Below are positions 1 to 8,142 of a DNA stretch of 64,000 bases, in pieces (position 1 is the stretch's first letter; each line of letters opens with the position of its first letter). The stretch spans positions 501,555 to 565,554 of the forward strand of contig NZ_FPAG01000002.1 in NCBI RefSeq assembly GCF_900116365.1. The letters are read 5' to 3'. A program made the translations under genes and the position numbers. The notes beneath the pieces were generated by a model, which searched no databases, was not told the origin of the DNA, and worked only from the letters and a program-made list of their open reading frames with translations. This DNA comes from Zhouia amylolytica. GTDB lineage: Bacteria > Bacteroidota > Bacteroidia > Flavobacteriales > Flavobacteriaceae.

Positions 1-306
1 AAGGCTTTTGAAGTTGCTAAACAATACAATACTTTAAGTGACTATAAAGCATCTATTAAATCATTTGAACTATTTTTATCTGATTCGCCAGGATCAATAT
101 ACAGAGAAGATGCTTTGTTTTATAAGATGACGGCAGAATATAATCTGGCTGTTAATAGTATTTATGCAAGAATGGAAGAGCGATTAAGTGCTGCAAAAAG
201 TACTTATACCACGTTGTTGAAATATTTTCCAGAAACAAAATATCAAAAAGATGCTGACAAAATGTTAGCAGTTATAGATAACGAATTACAAAAGTTTAGT
301 AAATAA
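1..306 (+). CDS. bamD: BamD outer membrane assembly lipoprotein, C-terminal part
   Basis: The reading frame is open from base 1, so the N-terminus and lipobox lie outside the window. About 101 residues remain. They show tetratricopeptide-like helical repeats, including a segment on tracking a peptide of the type SIKSFELFLSDSPGS and a later KSTYTTLLKYFPETKY, both typical of the BamD/ComL repeats. BamD is the essential lipoprotein of the BAM complex that folds beta-barrel proteins into the outer membrane. The following genes (rpoZ, coaBC, porD, recN) are the usual flavobacterial neighbours of bamD, which supports the call. It ends 8 bases before rpoZ. The assignment of this fragment rests partly on context. 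Confidence 0.8.
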   Translation, partial: KAFEVAKQYNTLSDYKASIKSFELFLSDSPGSIYREDALFYKMTAEYNLAVNSIYARMEERLSAAKSTYTTLLKYFPETKYQKDADKMLAVIDNELQKFSK

Positions 307-314
307 TAGAGAAG

Positions 315-641
315 ATGAGCGATTTAAGAAATTCTAATGCCCCTGTTTCTACAGAGACATATAACAGGGATAAAATAGATCAGCCTACAGAAAATGTTTA
401 TGAGGCAATTTCTATCATTTCAAAAAGAGCAGGGCAAATTAATGCAGAGCTGAAAAAAGAGCTTATTGAAAAGTTAGAGGAGTTTGCTACATATACAGAT
501 AGTCTGGATGAGATATTTGAGAACAAAGAGCAAATAGAAGTTTCTAAGTTTTATGAAAAACTGCCTAAACCTCATGCAATAGCAGTGCAGGAATGGTTGG
601 AAGATAAAATTTACTTCAGGAATACTGAAAAAGAACAGTAG
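315..641 (+). CDS. rpoZ: DNA-directed RNA polymerase omega subunit, Bacteroidota type
   Basis: The 108-residue protein has the conserved core NVYEAISIISKRAGQIN (about residues 27-43) followed by a charged helix, as in the Bacteroidota RpoZ family. Omega binds the beta-prime subunit and helps RNA polymerase assemble. The ATG lies 8 bases after bamD and the stop is 2 bases before the coaBC ATG, so the gene is probably cotranscribed with both. The C-terminal half, with LPKPHAIAVQEWLEDK, is particular to this phylum and has no counterpart in the short proteobacterial omega, so the name is by family rather than by full-length similarity. Confidence 0.85.
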   Translation: MSDLRNSNAPVSTETYNRDKIDQPTENVYEAISIISKRAGQINAELKKELIEKLEEFATYTDSLDEIFENKEQIEVSKFYEKLPKPHAIAVQEWLEDKIYFRNTEKEQ

Positions 642-643
642 TA

Positions 644-1855
644 ATGACAGTGCTTAGCGGTAAAAATATCCTTTTAGGTATTACCGGAGGTATCGCTGCA
701 TATAAAACTGCTACATTAATAAGGCTTTTTATAAAGGCCGGAGCAAGCGTTAAAGTGGTTATGACGGAAAGTGCAAAAGATTTCGTAACCCCTCTAACGC
801 TTTCTACATTATCAAAAAATCCAGTTATTTCTTCTTTTACAAGTATGGATGATGATAATGCTGTATGGAATAATCATGTGGATCTAGGATTATGGGCTGA
901 TTACATGGTAATAGCTCCTGCTACAGCAAATACTTTATCTAAAATGGCCTCAGGAAACAGTGATAATTTTCTGATAGCTACCTATTTGTCAGCTAAATGT
1001 CCTGTTTATTTTGTTCCTGCCATGGATTTGGATATGTATAAACATGAATCCACAAAGAATTCTTTAGATATATTACAATCATTTGGTAATAAAATGATAC
1101 CGGCTGCTCATGGAGAGCTGGCAAGTGGACTGATAGGAGAAGGAAGGATGGCAGAACCTGAGGACATAATTGATTACATGATTAATGACATTAGTTCCAG
1201 GTTACCTTTGAAGGGTAAAAAGGTTTTGATTACAGCAGGACCGACTTACGAAGCTATTGATCCAGTACGTTTTATTGGAAATCACTCTAGTGGTAAAATG
1301 GGTTTTGAGCTTGCTAAGGCAGCTGCAAGCCTAGGAGCTAAAGTTTATTTAATTACGGGACCAACTCATCTTACAATAGATGACAATCTCATTCATATTG
1401 ATCGAGTTGTTTCGGCCGAGGAAATGTATAATGCAGTTCATAAGCATTATAATAGTGTGGATATAGCGGTACTTTCTGCTGCTGTTTCTGACTACCGTCC
1501 AAAATCTGTGGCTGATGAAAAAATTAAAAAGAAATCTATGGTCATGGAAGTGGTTTTAGAGCCGACAAAAGATATATTAGCGTCACTTGGTGCTCAAAAG
1601 TCACATCAGTTTTTGGTTGGGTTTGCTTTAGAGACTGAAAATGAATTAGAGAATGCTAAAAAGAAACTTTCAAAGAAAAATCTAGATGCGATCGTTCTTA
1701 ATTCCTTAAGAGATCAAGGTGCAGGTTTTGGTAAACCAACTAATAAAGTTACATTTATAGATAAGGAATTAAAAATTAAATCGTTTAATCTTAAGCCTAA
1801 GAATGAGGTTGCCCTGGATATTTTCAACGAAATCATTTATCGTATCAATGATTAG
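644..1855 (+). CDS. coaBC: Bifunctional phosphopantothenoylcysteine decarboxylase / phosphopantothenate-cysteine ligase
   Basis: This 403-residue protein matches the usual CoaBC length. It makes 4'-phosphopantetheine for coenzyme A: the CoaB half joins cysteine to phosphopantothenate and the CoaC half decarboxylates the product. The N-terminal flavoprotein domain (about 1-185) shows GITGGIAAYK and the catalytic His in WNNHVDLG. The C-terminal ligase domain (about 190-400) shows ITAGPTYEAIDPVRFIGNHS and the VLSAAVSDYRP motif. Two canonical CoaC signatures differ: PAMN is PAMD (PAMDLDMY) and the active-site Cys loop reads LASGLIGEGRM. I believe both are ordinary in Bacteroidota. The end overlaps porD by 8 bases, which implies translational coupling. 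Confidence 0.95.
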   Translation: MTVLSGKNILLGITGGIAAYKTATLIRLFIKAGASVKVVMTESAKDFVTPLTLSTLSKNPVISSFTSMDDDNAVWNNHVDLGLWADYMVIAPATANTLSKMASGNSDNFLIATYLSAKCPVYFVPAMDLDMYKHESTKNSLDILQSFGNKMIPAAHGELASGLIGEGRMAEPEDIIDYMINDISSRLPLKGKKVLITAGPTYEAIDPVRFIGNHSSGKMGFELAKAAASLGAKVYLITGPTHLTIDDNLIHIDRVVSAEEMYNAVHKHYNSVDIAVLSAAVSDYRPKSVADEKIKKKSMVMEVVLEPTKDILASLGAQKSHQFLVGFALETENELENAKKKLSKKNLDAIVLNSLRDQGAGFGKPTNKVTFIDKELKIKSFNLKPKNEVALDIFNEIIYRIND

Positions 1856-2741
1856 AAAGTTTGTTTTAATAAGTATTTTAATTTGTGCAAATCAATTGTG
1901 TTCTCAAGAATTGAATTGTAAAGTTATTGTAAATTCAGAACTGGTAAACCAAACTAATCAACAGGTTTTTAAAACTCTTGAAAAATCTCTTAATGATTTT
2001 GTAAATAAGACGAAATGGACGAATCTTAATGTTCAAGAAAATGAGCGTATCAACTGCAGTATGCTCATCATGATTTCCTCTTTTGAAAATAATAATTTTC
2101 AAGCATCCATACAGGTACAGTCCAGTCGGCCAGTTTATAATACTAACTATGAAACATCAGTTTTTAATTTTCAGGATAAATCTTTCAACTTTAAATATTT
2201 AGAATTTGAGCCATTATATTTTAACACGAATGTCTTTGACTCCAATTTAACAGCCGTAATTTCTTATTATGTTTATCTTATATTAGGGATTGATGCGGAT
2301 ACTTTCGAATTAAAAGGTGGAAATCCTTATTATAATCAGGCACAGAATATAGTTAGTTTGGCGCAAGGAACAGGATATGCGGGTTGGCAACAGGATAGTC
2401 CGAATGCTAGAACCAGATGGACTTTAATTGATAATCTTAAATCAGGGACTTACGAAAATTACCGAAAGGCATTATATCAATATCATAGGCAGGGGTTGGA
2501 TAGAATGCTCAGCGATGAAAGGGAGGCCAAAACTGCTATGGAGGAAAGTGTGGTTTTGTTAGAACAATTGAATAAGGTTCGATCAAATTCATTAATGCTA
2601 CAATTATTTTTTGATGCTAAAGCAGATGAAATTGCTGATATCTTTTCAGGAGGGATAAAAACGGATATAGTAAGTTTGGTTAACCAACTTAATAATTTGG
2701 CTCCGACATATTCGGCTAGTTGGAAGAATATTAAATACTAA
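1848..2741 (+). CDS. porD: Type IX secretion system protein PorD (DUF4835)
   Basis: The 297-residue protein begins MIRKFVLISILICANQLCSQ, a signal peptide, so it is exported. A longer frame from 1803 exists, but only the ATG at 1848 places the signal peptide at the N-terminus. The body (ELNCKVIVNSELVN..., later YYNQAQNIVSLAQGTGYAGWQQ) is the DUF4835 family, named PorD in type IX secretion work. It is needed in Bacteroidota for secretion through the outer membrane, though its exact role is unsettled. It lies between coaBC and recN, as in many flavobacteria. The 8-base overlap with coaBC indicates cotranscription. Confidence 0.85.
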   Translation: MIRKFVLISILICANQLCSQELNCKVIVNSELVNQTNQQVFKTLEKSLNDFVNKTKWTNLNVQENERINCSMLIMISSFENNNFQASIQVQSSRPVYNTNYETSVFNFQDKSFNFKYLEFEPLYFNTNVFDSNLTAVISYYVYLILGIDADTFELKGGNPYYNQAQNIVSLAQGTGYAGWQQDSPNARTRWTLIDNLKSGTYENYRKALYQYHRQGLDRMLSDEREAKTAMEESVVLLEQLNKVRSNSLMLQLFFDAKADEIADIFSGGIKTDIVSLVNQLNNLAPTYSASWKNIKY

Positions 2742-2800
2742 GGATTGTCTGAATGCTTATTTTCCAATTTCATTCACTTCCATGAAATTTTTATTTTGCG

Positions 2801-2808
2801 TAAGTTTG
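2801..2808 (+). promoter_or_regulatory. Candidate -7 promoter element of recN
   Basis: TAAGTTTG fits the Bacteroidota -7 consensus TAnnTTTG and lies 19 bases before the recN start. I see no clear TTG at the proper distance upstream, so only the -7 half is supported. Confidence 0.45.
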
Positions 2809-2827
2809 AAATTTAAAATGTAATAAT

Positions 2828-4480
2828 TTGTTAAGAAGTCTTTCCATAACTAATTACGCACTTATAGATGCCCTTCAAGTAGAGTTTGATAACGGGTTAA
2901 ATATTATAACAGGGGAAACAGGTGCAGGTAAATCTATATTACTAGGAGGACTTTCCTTGGTTTTAGGAAGTCGTGCTGATTTGAGTACTATTAAGGACAA
3001 GAATCGAAAATGTATAATTGAAGCTGTATTTGAAATATCAGCCTATAACCTTCAAGAATTTTTTAACTCCGAAGATCTCGACTATGAATCGGTTTCAATT
3101 ATCCGTAGAGAAATTTTACCGAGTGGTAAATCGAGAGCCTTTATTAATGATACCCCGGTAACGCTTTCAGTATTATCCTCCTTAGGGTCTAAATTAGTAG
3201 ATATTCATTCACAACATCAAACATTACAGTTGACTGATAATACCTACCAATTTAAAATTTTAGATTTAGTGGCAGGTTCTGAAGATGTATTAGCTGATTA
3301 TAAAAAAGTGTTGTTAAACTATTATCAGGAAAAAAAAGAGCTTGAAAAATTAATAGATTTTCAAAAAAAGTCGAATAAAGAACACGATTATAATAGTTTT
3401 TTACTTAATGAACTTAAGGAAGCCAATCTAAAGGAAGGGATGCTGGAAGAATTAGAGGCTACTTATGAAGAATTGAATAATGTCGAGGAGATTGGAGAAA
3501 AATTAGTTTTTTCAATCCAATTGTTAAATGAGGATCAAATCGGTGTTGTTAATACTTTGGCCAATTTAAAAGCAACTCTCAATAAATTAGTCTCCTATGG
3601 TAAACAGTATGAAGATTTACATAATCGAATTAATTCTATATTAATAGATTTAAATGATGCTTCAGATGAAATCACTAATTTGCAGGAATCGCTTGATGCT
3701 AATCCAATTTTGCTTGGGAATGTAAGTGAACAATTGCAGAAAATTTATGATTTACAGAAGAAGCATGGAGTTTTGGAGATAGGTGAGCTCCTAAAAATTC
3801 AAGAACAATTGGAGTCAACAGTTTTTAAAACTGAGAATTTGGATGTCGAAATTAAAGAAGCTCAACTTAGTGTGCTTAAACTTGAGGAAGATCTTGATCA
3901 TTTGGCTCAACAATTACACGAAAAAAGAGTTAAGGTAATTCCAGAACTTATTCAGTATTTGGAAATTACTTTGGGAGAGCTTGGGATGCAAAATGCCGAA
4001 TTTAAAATCAATTTGAGAGCGATTAACTCATATTTGCCCAATGGTAAGGAAGATATGGAGTTTCTTTTCTCTGCTAATAAAGGGACTAGTTTTGAAGAAT
4101 TAAAAAAGGTTGCTTCAGGTGGGGAGTTGTCCCGTATAATGCTAACCATTAAATCGCTTCTTGCCAAGCACACAAAACTACCGACCATAATGTTTGATGA
4201 GATTGACACTGGGGTTTCGGGAGAGGTTTCGAACAAAATGGGAGATATTATGCAAAAAATGAGTGAAACAATGCAGGTATTTACTATTACCCACTTACCA
4301 CAGGTTGCGGCGAAAGGAAATGTTCATTATAAGGTATATAAAAAGGATGAGGAGGACACGACTACTACTAATCTGAAAAGACTTAGTGAAGAAGAACGGG
4401 TTTTTGAAATAGCAGAAATGCTTGGAGGGAAAGATGTTAGTACTTCGGCGCTCCAACATGCAAAACAATTATTGAATTAG
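2828..4480 (+). CDS. recN: DNA repair protein RecN
   Basis: RecN is a cohesin-like SMC ATPase that acts in double-strand break repair. The 550-residue length is normal. The P-loop GETGAGKS is at about residues 29-36, the signature SGGELSRIMLTIKSLL is near residue 430, and the Walker B stretch MFDEIDTGVSGE follows. The middle (about 150-380) is charged, helical and coiled-coil-like. The start is TTG at 2828. It gives MLRSLSITNYALID, the family's normal N-terminus, and no ATG lies between it and the conserved region. The protein is cytosolic. A candidate promoter lies just upstream, so it may be transcribed apart from porD. Confidence 0.95.
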   Translation: MLRSLSITNYALIDALQVEFDNGLNIITGETGAGKSILLGGLSLVLGSRADLSTIKDKNRKCIIEAVFEISAYNLQEFFNSEDLDYESVSIIRREILPSGKSRAFINDTPVTLSVLSSLGSKLVDIHSQHQTLQLTDNTYQFKILDLVAGSEDVLADYKKVLLNYYQEKKELEKLIDFQKKSNKEHDYNSFLLNELKEANLKEGMLEELEATYEELNNVEEIGEKLVFSIQLLNEDQIGVVNTLANLKATLNKLVSYGKQYEDLHNRINSILIDLNDASDEITNLQESLDANPILLGNVSEQLQKIYDLQKKHGVLEIGELLKIQEQLESTVFKTENLDVEIKEAQLSVLKLEEDLDHLAQQLHEKRVKVIPELIQYLEITLGELGMQNAEFKINLRAINSYLPNGKEDMEFLFSANKGTSFEELKKVASGGELSRIMLTIKSLLAKHTKLPTIMFDEIDTGVSGEVSNKMGDIMQKMSETMQVFTITHLPQVAAKGNVHYKVYKKDEEDTTTTNLKRLSEEERVFEIAEMLGGKDVSTSALQHAKQLLN

Positions 4481-4483
4481 TAT

Positions 4484-4491
4484 TATCTTTG
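4484..4491 (+). promoter_or_regulatory. Candidate -7 promoter element of fabI
   Basis: TATCTTTG matches TAnnTTTG and lies 46 bases before the fabI ATG, just after the recN stop. No convincing -33 TTG was found. Confidence 0.45.
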
Positions 4492-4537
4492 AAAACTTTA
4501 AAATAGAAAAAAATATCAAGTTATAAATAGATACATT

Positions 4538-5350
4538 ATGTCTTATAATTTATTAAAAGGAAAAAGAGGAATTATTTTTGGAGCTTTAGATGAGAATTCA
4601 ATTGCTTGGAAGACTGCGGAAAGAGCTCATGAAGAAGGTGCTCAAATCGTTTTAACCAATGCTCCGATAGCTATGAGAATGGGAAAAATAAATGAACTTG
4701 CTGAAAAAACTGGTTCTGAAATCATTCCAGCTGATGCTACAAGTGAAGAAGATCTAAACAATCTGATCGAGAAGTCCATGGAGATATTAGGTGGTAAATT
4801 AGATTTTGTTTTACATTCTATTGGAATGTCGGTAAATGTTAGAAAAGGAAAACATTATACGGATCAAAACTATAGTTTTACTGAAAAAGGATGGGATGTT
4901 TCGGCATTGTCATTTCATAAAGTATGTCAAAGTTTATATAAGGCAGATGCAATGAATGAATGGGGGAGCATAGTAGCATTAACTTATATGGCTGCTCAAC
5001 GTACTTTTCCTGATTATAATGATATGGCTGACAATAAAGCTTACTTGGAATCCATAGCACGTAGTTTTGGTTATTTCTTCGGTAAAGATAAAAAGGTAAG
5101 AGTAAACACAATTTCTCAATCTCCAACACCAACCACGGCTGGTAAAGGTGTAAAAGGATTTGATGGATTTATTGCATATGCTGATAAGATGTCTCCATTA
5201 GGGAACGCAACTGCAGCAGAATGTGCGGATTATACAATGACCTTATTTTCTGATTTAACCAAGAAAGTAACTATGCAGAACCTTTTTCATGATGGAGGTT
5301 TTTCTAATACAGGTGTGAGTAATGAGGTTATTGAAAAATTTGAGAAATAG
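4538..5350 (+). CDS. fabI: Enoyl-[acyl-carrier-protein] reductase (NADH)
   Basis: This 270-residue SDR-fold enzyme reduces trans-2-enoyl-ACP, the last step of each fatty acid elongation cycle. The N-terminal GKRGIIFGALDENSIAW is the FabI form of the dinucleotide-binding motif. The catalytic set is in place at Y150, Y160 and K167 (LTYMAAQRTFPDY, then NDMADNK), with the E. coli spacing. The C-terminal SPLGNATAAECADYTMTLFS also fits. It is a cytosolic enzyme and the target class of triclosan-type inhibitors. It appears monocistronic, with its own -7 element upstream and hairpins downstream. Confidence 0.95.
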   Translation: MSYNLLKGKRGIIFGALDENSIAWKTAERAHEEGAQIVLTNAPIAMRMGKINELAEKTGSEIIPADATSEEDLNNLIEKSMEILGGKLDFVLHSIGMSVNVRKGKHYTDQNYSFTEKGWDVSALSFHKVCQSLYKADAMNEWGSIVALTYMAAQRTFPDYNDMADNKAYLESIARSFGYFFGKDKKVRVNTISQSPTPTTAGKGVKGFDGFIAYADKMSPLGNATAAECADYTMTLFSDLTKKVTMQNLFHDGGFSNTGVSNEVIEKFEK

Positions 5351-5407
5351 TATTTATTGAATTTCTCAAAGAGTAGTATCATTAAGAATTATAGTGATTT
5401 CATTAAA

Positions 5408-5495
5408 GAAGTGCCTTTAAGGTAGGTACTTCTTTAGATATCAAAAATGATAACAGAAAGCTATCTGCCTGGTGGATAGCTTTTCCTGTTTTTTT
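5408..5495 (+). terminator. Two hairpins, the second a rho-independent terminator, after fabI
   Basis: The first hairpin, 5408-5432, pairs GAAGTGCC with GGTACTTC. The second, 5457-5483, pairs AAAGCTATC with GATAGCTTT across a 9-base loop and is followed by a T-rich tract to 5495. The second has terminator form. The first may be an auxiliary stem. Confidence 0.75.
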
Positions 5496-5517
5496 AATAT
5501 ATCCATAATTTGGCAGT

Positions 5518-6519
5518 ATGAATCTATATTTTTCGTTCATTATTCCGGTATTTAATCGTCCTGATGAAATTAAAGAATTATTAGATAGTTTATCAAAGCA
5601 AAGCTATCCAAAGGATTATGAAATAGTAATTATCGAAGACGGTTCAGATATTTCTTCTGAAGAAGTAGTAAGTGAATTTTCGAATCAATTAAACATTTCC
5701 TACTATTATAAATCCAATACAGGTCCGGGTGATTCTCGAAATTATGGAATGAAAAGAGCTCATGGAAATTATTATTTGGTTTTAGATTCTGATTGTATTA
5801 TACCACCAAACTACCTTAAAGAGGTGGAGAATAGTTTGTTGGAAAATTATGTCGATTGTTTTGGAGGTCCTGATGCTGCTCATGAATCATTTTCGAATGT
5901 TCAGAAAGCAATTAATTATAGCATGACCTCTTTTTTAACAACTGGAGGGATCAGGGGTGGAAAAAAGTCAGTAAATAAATTCCAGCCACGAAGTTTCAAC
6001 ATGGGAATTTCTAAAAAGGCTTTTGAGGCTACCAATGGGTTTGGGAAAATTCATCCTGGGGAAGATCCTGATCTTACTATTAGATTATGGAAAGCAGGTT
6101 TTGAGACAAAATTAATCCAGGAAGCATTTGTTTATCACAAGAGACGTATTTCTTGGAATAAGTTTAAGGTCCAGGTTAGAAAATTTGGTTTAACACGTCC
6201 AATTCTAAATTCATGGCATCCAGAAACTCGAAAAATAACATTTTGGTTTCCATCATTATTTATGTTAGGAAGTGGTTTAGCGCTAATAGGAGCCCTATTG
6301 GGTAATTGGTTCTTAATGTTTTTCTATGTTATTTACTTTCTTTTGATATTTATAGATTCAACAATAAAGAACAAAAATATTTATATTGGCTTACTTTCCA
6401 TCTATGCAGTTGTAGTACAATTTTATGGTTATGGTACTGGATTTATAAAATCTACTTTTTATATTGATGTATTAAAAAAAGAGCCGGAAATGGCTTTTCC
6501 TAAATTGTTTTTTAAATAA
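5518..6519 (+). CDS. Family 2 glycosyltransferase with C-terminal membrane segments
   Basis: The 333-residue protein opens with FSFIIPVFNRPDEIKELLDSL, the GT-A start of GT2 enzymes. It has the nucleotide-sugar/metal motif DSD at residues 90-92 and the acceptor-side ED at 182-183 (GEDPDLTIRLWKAGF). Residues about 243-312 hold two or three hydrophobic segments, so the enzyme is probably anchored with its catalytic domain in the cytosol. Donor and acceptor cannot be read from sequence. Its stop overlaps the next start by one base (TAATG), and the following genes, YbbR-like and coaE, also overlap, so the three form one transcription unit. Confidence 0.85.
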   Translation: MNLYFSFIIPVFNRPDEIKELLDSLSKQSYPKDYEIVIIEDGSDISSEEVVSEFSNQLNISYYYKSNTGPGDSRNYGMKRAHGNYYLVLDSDCIIPPNYLKEVENSLLENYVDCFGGPDAAHESFSNVQKAINYSMTSFLTTGGIRGGKKSVNKFQPRSFNMGISKKAFEATNGFGKIHPGEDPDLTIRLWKAGFETKLIQEAFVYHKRRISWNKFKVQVRKFGLTRPILNSWHPETRKITFWFPSLFMLGSGLALIGALLGNWFLMFFYVIYFLLIFIDSTIKNKNIYIGLLSIYAVVVQFYGYGTGFIKSTFYIDVLKKEPEMAFPKLFFK

Positions 6520-7487
6520 TGTTACAAGAAACTAAAGCAAATACAGTTTTAGGGTGGTTGAAGCGCCCAAAGTCATTGGTGTTTTTAACTTTTTTGTTGG
6601 TTTCATTTATCTTATGGCTACTGATTAAACTTACACAAATTTATTCTTATTCTGTGTCATATGATGTAGTTTATAAAAACTTACCTAAAAATAAATTATT
6701 TCTAAATCCGCCGAGTACACGGGTTAATGTTTTGGTTGAAGCAAATGGTTTTAGATTATTGAAGACCAATTTAATTGATGAGAAGGCATCAATTGATTTA
6801 TCTAAAGTAAGATCACATAGCAATAAATGGTTTCTTTTGAGTAACGATATTGAGACTCAACTTAAAGAACAATATAGGGATATTGAGATTAAACAAGTGC
6901 TCACTGATTCTATTGTATTTGACCTTGGTGTTAATAAAAAGAAAAAAGTACCTGTAGTATCAAATGTAGAAATTAACTTTAAAACTGATTATGGCTTAGT
7001 TGATTCTCTAATTATTTCCCCTTCTGAAATATGGATTTTAGGTCCTGATGGTTTAATTGATAGTATTCACTATGTAAGTACTCAGGATATGGTTTTAAAG
7101 AATGTACAAAGTGATATAGATATAGAGACTTCTTTGAGTCAGCCAGATTCTTTAAGCTCTATTGAGTTTGAACTAAAAGAAGTAAATATTAGAGGTAAGG
7201 TTAATCGATTTTCGGAGAAAATGATTAAAGTACCTCTTTTAATTGAAAATGTACCTGAAGGAACCAAAGTGAGGACTTTTCCTCAGCAGATAAATGTAAT
7301 TTGCAGAGCTCCAATTCAAAATTTAAAATTGATATCTCCTGATAACTTTTTAATAGTAGCTGATTATAAAGAGGTTCAGGAAGGTGGGGGGTACTTAATA
7401 CCCAAGCTTGTAAAAAAGCCTTCAAATATAAAAGAGGTGAAGTTGATGCAAACGAAAGTTGAATTTTTATTAAAAAAGGAATGGTAG
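6519..7487 (+). CDS. YbbR-like domain protein
   Basis: The 322-residue protein has a single membrane span near residues 18-38 (LVFLTFLLVSFILWLLIKL) followed by extracytoplasmic beta-rich repeats of the YbbR type, for example VPVVSNVEINFKTDYGLVDSLIISPSEIWILGP. In Firmicutes, YbbR (CdaR) regulates the diadenylate cyclase. No cyclase gene is present here, so that role is not implied. In Bacteroidota such proteins are commonly found next to coaE, as here. It overlaps coaE by 7 bases and the glycosyltransferase by 1. Confidence 0.75.
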   Translation: MLQETKANTVLGWLKRPKSLVFLTFLLVSFILWLLIKLTQIYSYSVSYDVVYKNLPKNKLFLNPPSTRVNVLVEANGFRLLKTNLIDEKASIDLSKVRSHSNKWFLLSNDIETQLKEQYRDIEIKQVLTDSIVFDLGVNKKKKVPVVSNVEINFKTDYGLVDSLIISPSEIWILGPDGLIDSIHYVSTQDMVLKNVQSDIDIETSLSQPDSLSSIEFELKEVNIRGKVNRFSEKMIKVPLLIENVPEGTKVRTFPQQINVICRAPIQNLKLISPDNFLIVADYKEVQEGGGYLIPKLVKKPSNIKEVKLMQTKVEFLLKKEW

Positions 7488-8065
7488 TTGGATTAACAGG
7501 AGGGATAGGTAGTGGAAAGTCAACTGTTGCTGATATGTTTCATAATTTAGGGGTACCTGTTTACATAGCCGATAAGGAAGCCAAAAAGCTTATGGAGAGA
7601 TCAGATGATATTCGAAATAAGATTGTAGAGTTGTTAGGAGAGCAGGCATATGATGGATATTTACCAGAACGTTCATACATTGCTAATATTGTTTTCAAAG
7701 ATAAACACAAGTTATCTGCACTAAATGCTATTATTCATCCTGCGGTAAAAAAACACTTTCATGAATGGTATAAAGCTCAGAAATCGCCATATGTAATAAA
7801 GGAAGTTGCAATTCTATTTGAAACTGGAGGAGCGAATGAATGTGATTATACTATATTAGTTACAGCACCGGAAGAGGATAGAATTAAAAGAGTGATAATA
7901 AGAGATCAAGTAGATCGAGAAGTGGTGTTGGAACGTATGAACAATCAATGGCCGGATAATAAAAAGATTGAATTAGCTGATTTTGTTATTAACAATACTA
8001 ATCTTGTTAAAACACAGCAACAAGTTACTACAATACATAATACTTTACTTGCTAAAAGGAAATAG
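7481..8065 (+). CDS. coaE: Dephospho-CoA kinase
   Basis: CoaE phosphorylates dephospho-CoA at the 3' hydroxyl, the final step of coenzyme A synthesis. The 194-residue protein starts with the P-loop GLTGGIGSGKST (residues 4-15). It continues with the family's IHPAVKKHF region and the lid IIRDQVDREVVLERMNNQW. The length is normal. The ATG overlaps the YbbR-like gene by 7 bases. With coaBC at 644-1855, two CoA pathway genes lie within 8 kb. Confidence 0.95.
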   Translation: MVVGLTGGIGSGKSTVADMFHNLGVPVYIADKEAKKLMERSDDIRNKIVELLGEQAYDGYLPERSYIANIVFKDKHKLSALNAIIHPAVKKHFHEWYKAQKSPYVIKEVAILFETGGANECDYTILVTAPEEDRIKRVIIRDQVDREVVLERMNNQWPDNKKIELADFVINNTNLVKTQQQVTTIHNTLLAKRK

Positions 8066-8070
8066 GTTTT

Positions 8071-8101
8071 GTAATTAACATTTTTGTTAATTAACAGTTA
8101 A
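8071..8101 (+). promoter_or_regulatory. Candidate operator before the two-component genes
   Basis: A perfect 12-base palindrome TGTTAATTAACA (8085-8096) is preceded by a near copy of its half, GTAATTAACA (8071-8080), about 16 bases upstream. It is followed by the overlapping dyad TTAACAGTTAA (8091-8101). Tandem sites upstream of a sensor/regulator pair are compatible with autoregulation by the OmpR-family regulator. The bases are AT-rich, so this is suggestive only. Confidence 0.35.
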
Positions 8102-8129
8102 ATACCTATAGTTCTTGCCGTTAAAACCT

Positions 8130-8137
8130 TAATTTTG
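8130..8137 (+). promoter_or_regulatory. Candidate -7 element of the rprXY pair
   Basis: TAATTTTG fits TAnnTTTG and ends only five bases before the ATG at 8143. Transcription from it would give an almost leaderless mRNA. Confidence 0.45.
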
Positions 8138-8142
8138 GACTA

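Noticed and set aside
1803..1847. Upstream extension of porD by 15 residues
   Set aside because: It lies inside coaBC in another frame and would bury the signal peptide, whereas the ATG at 1848 gives a clean export signal.
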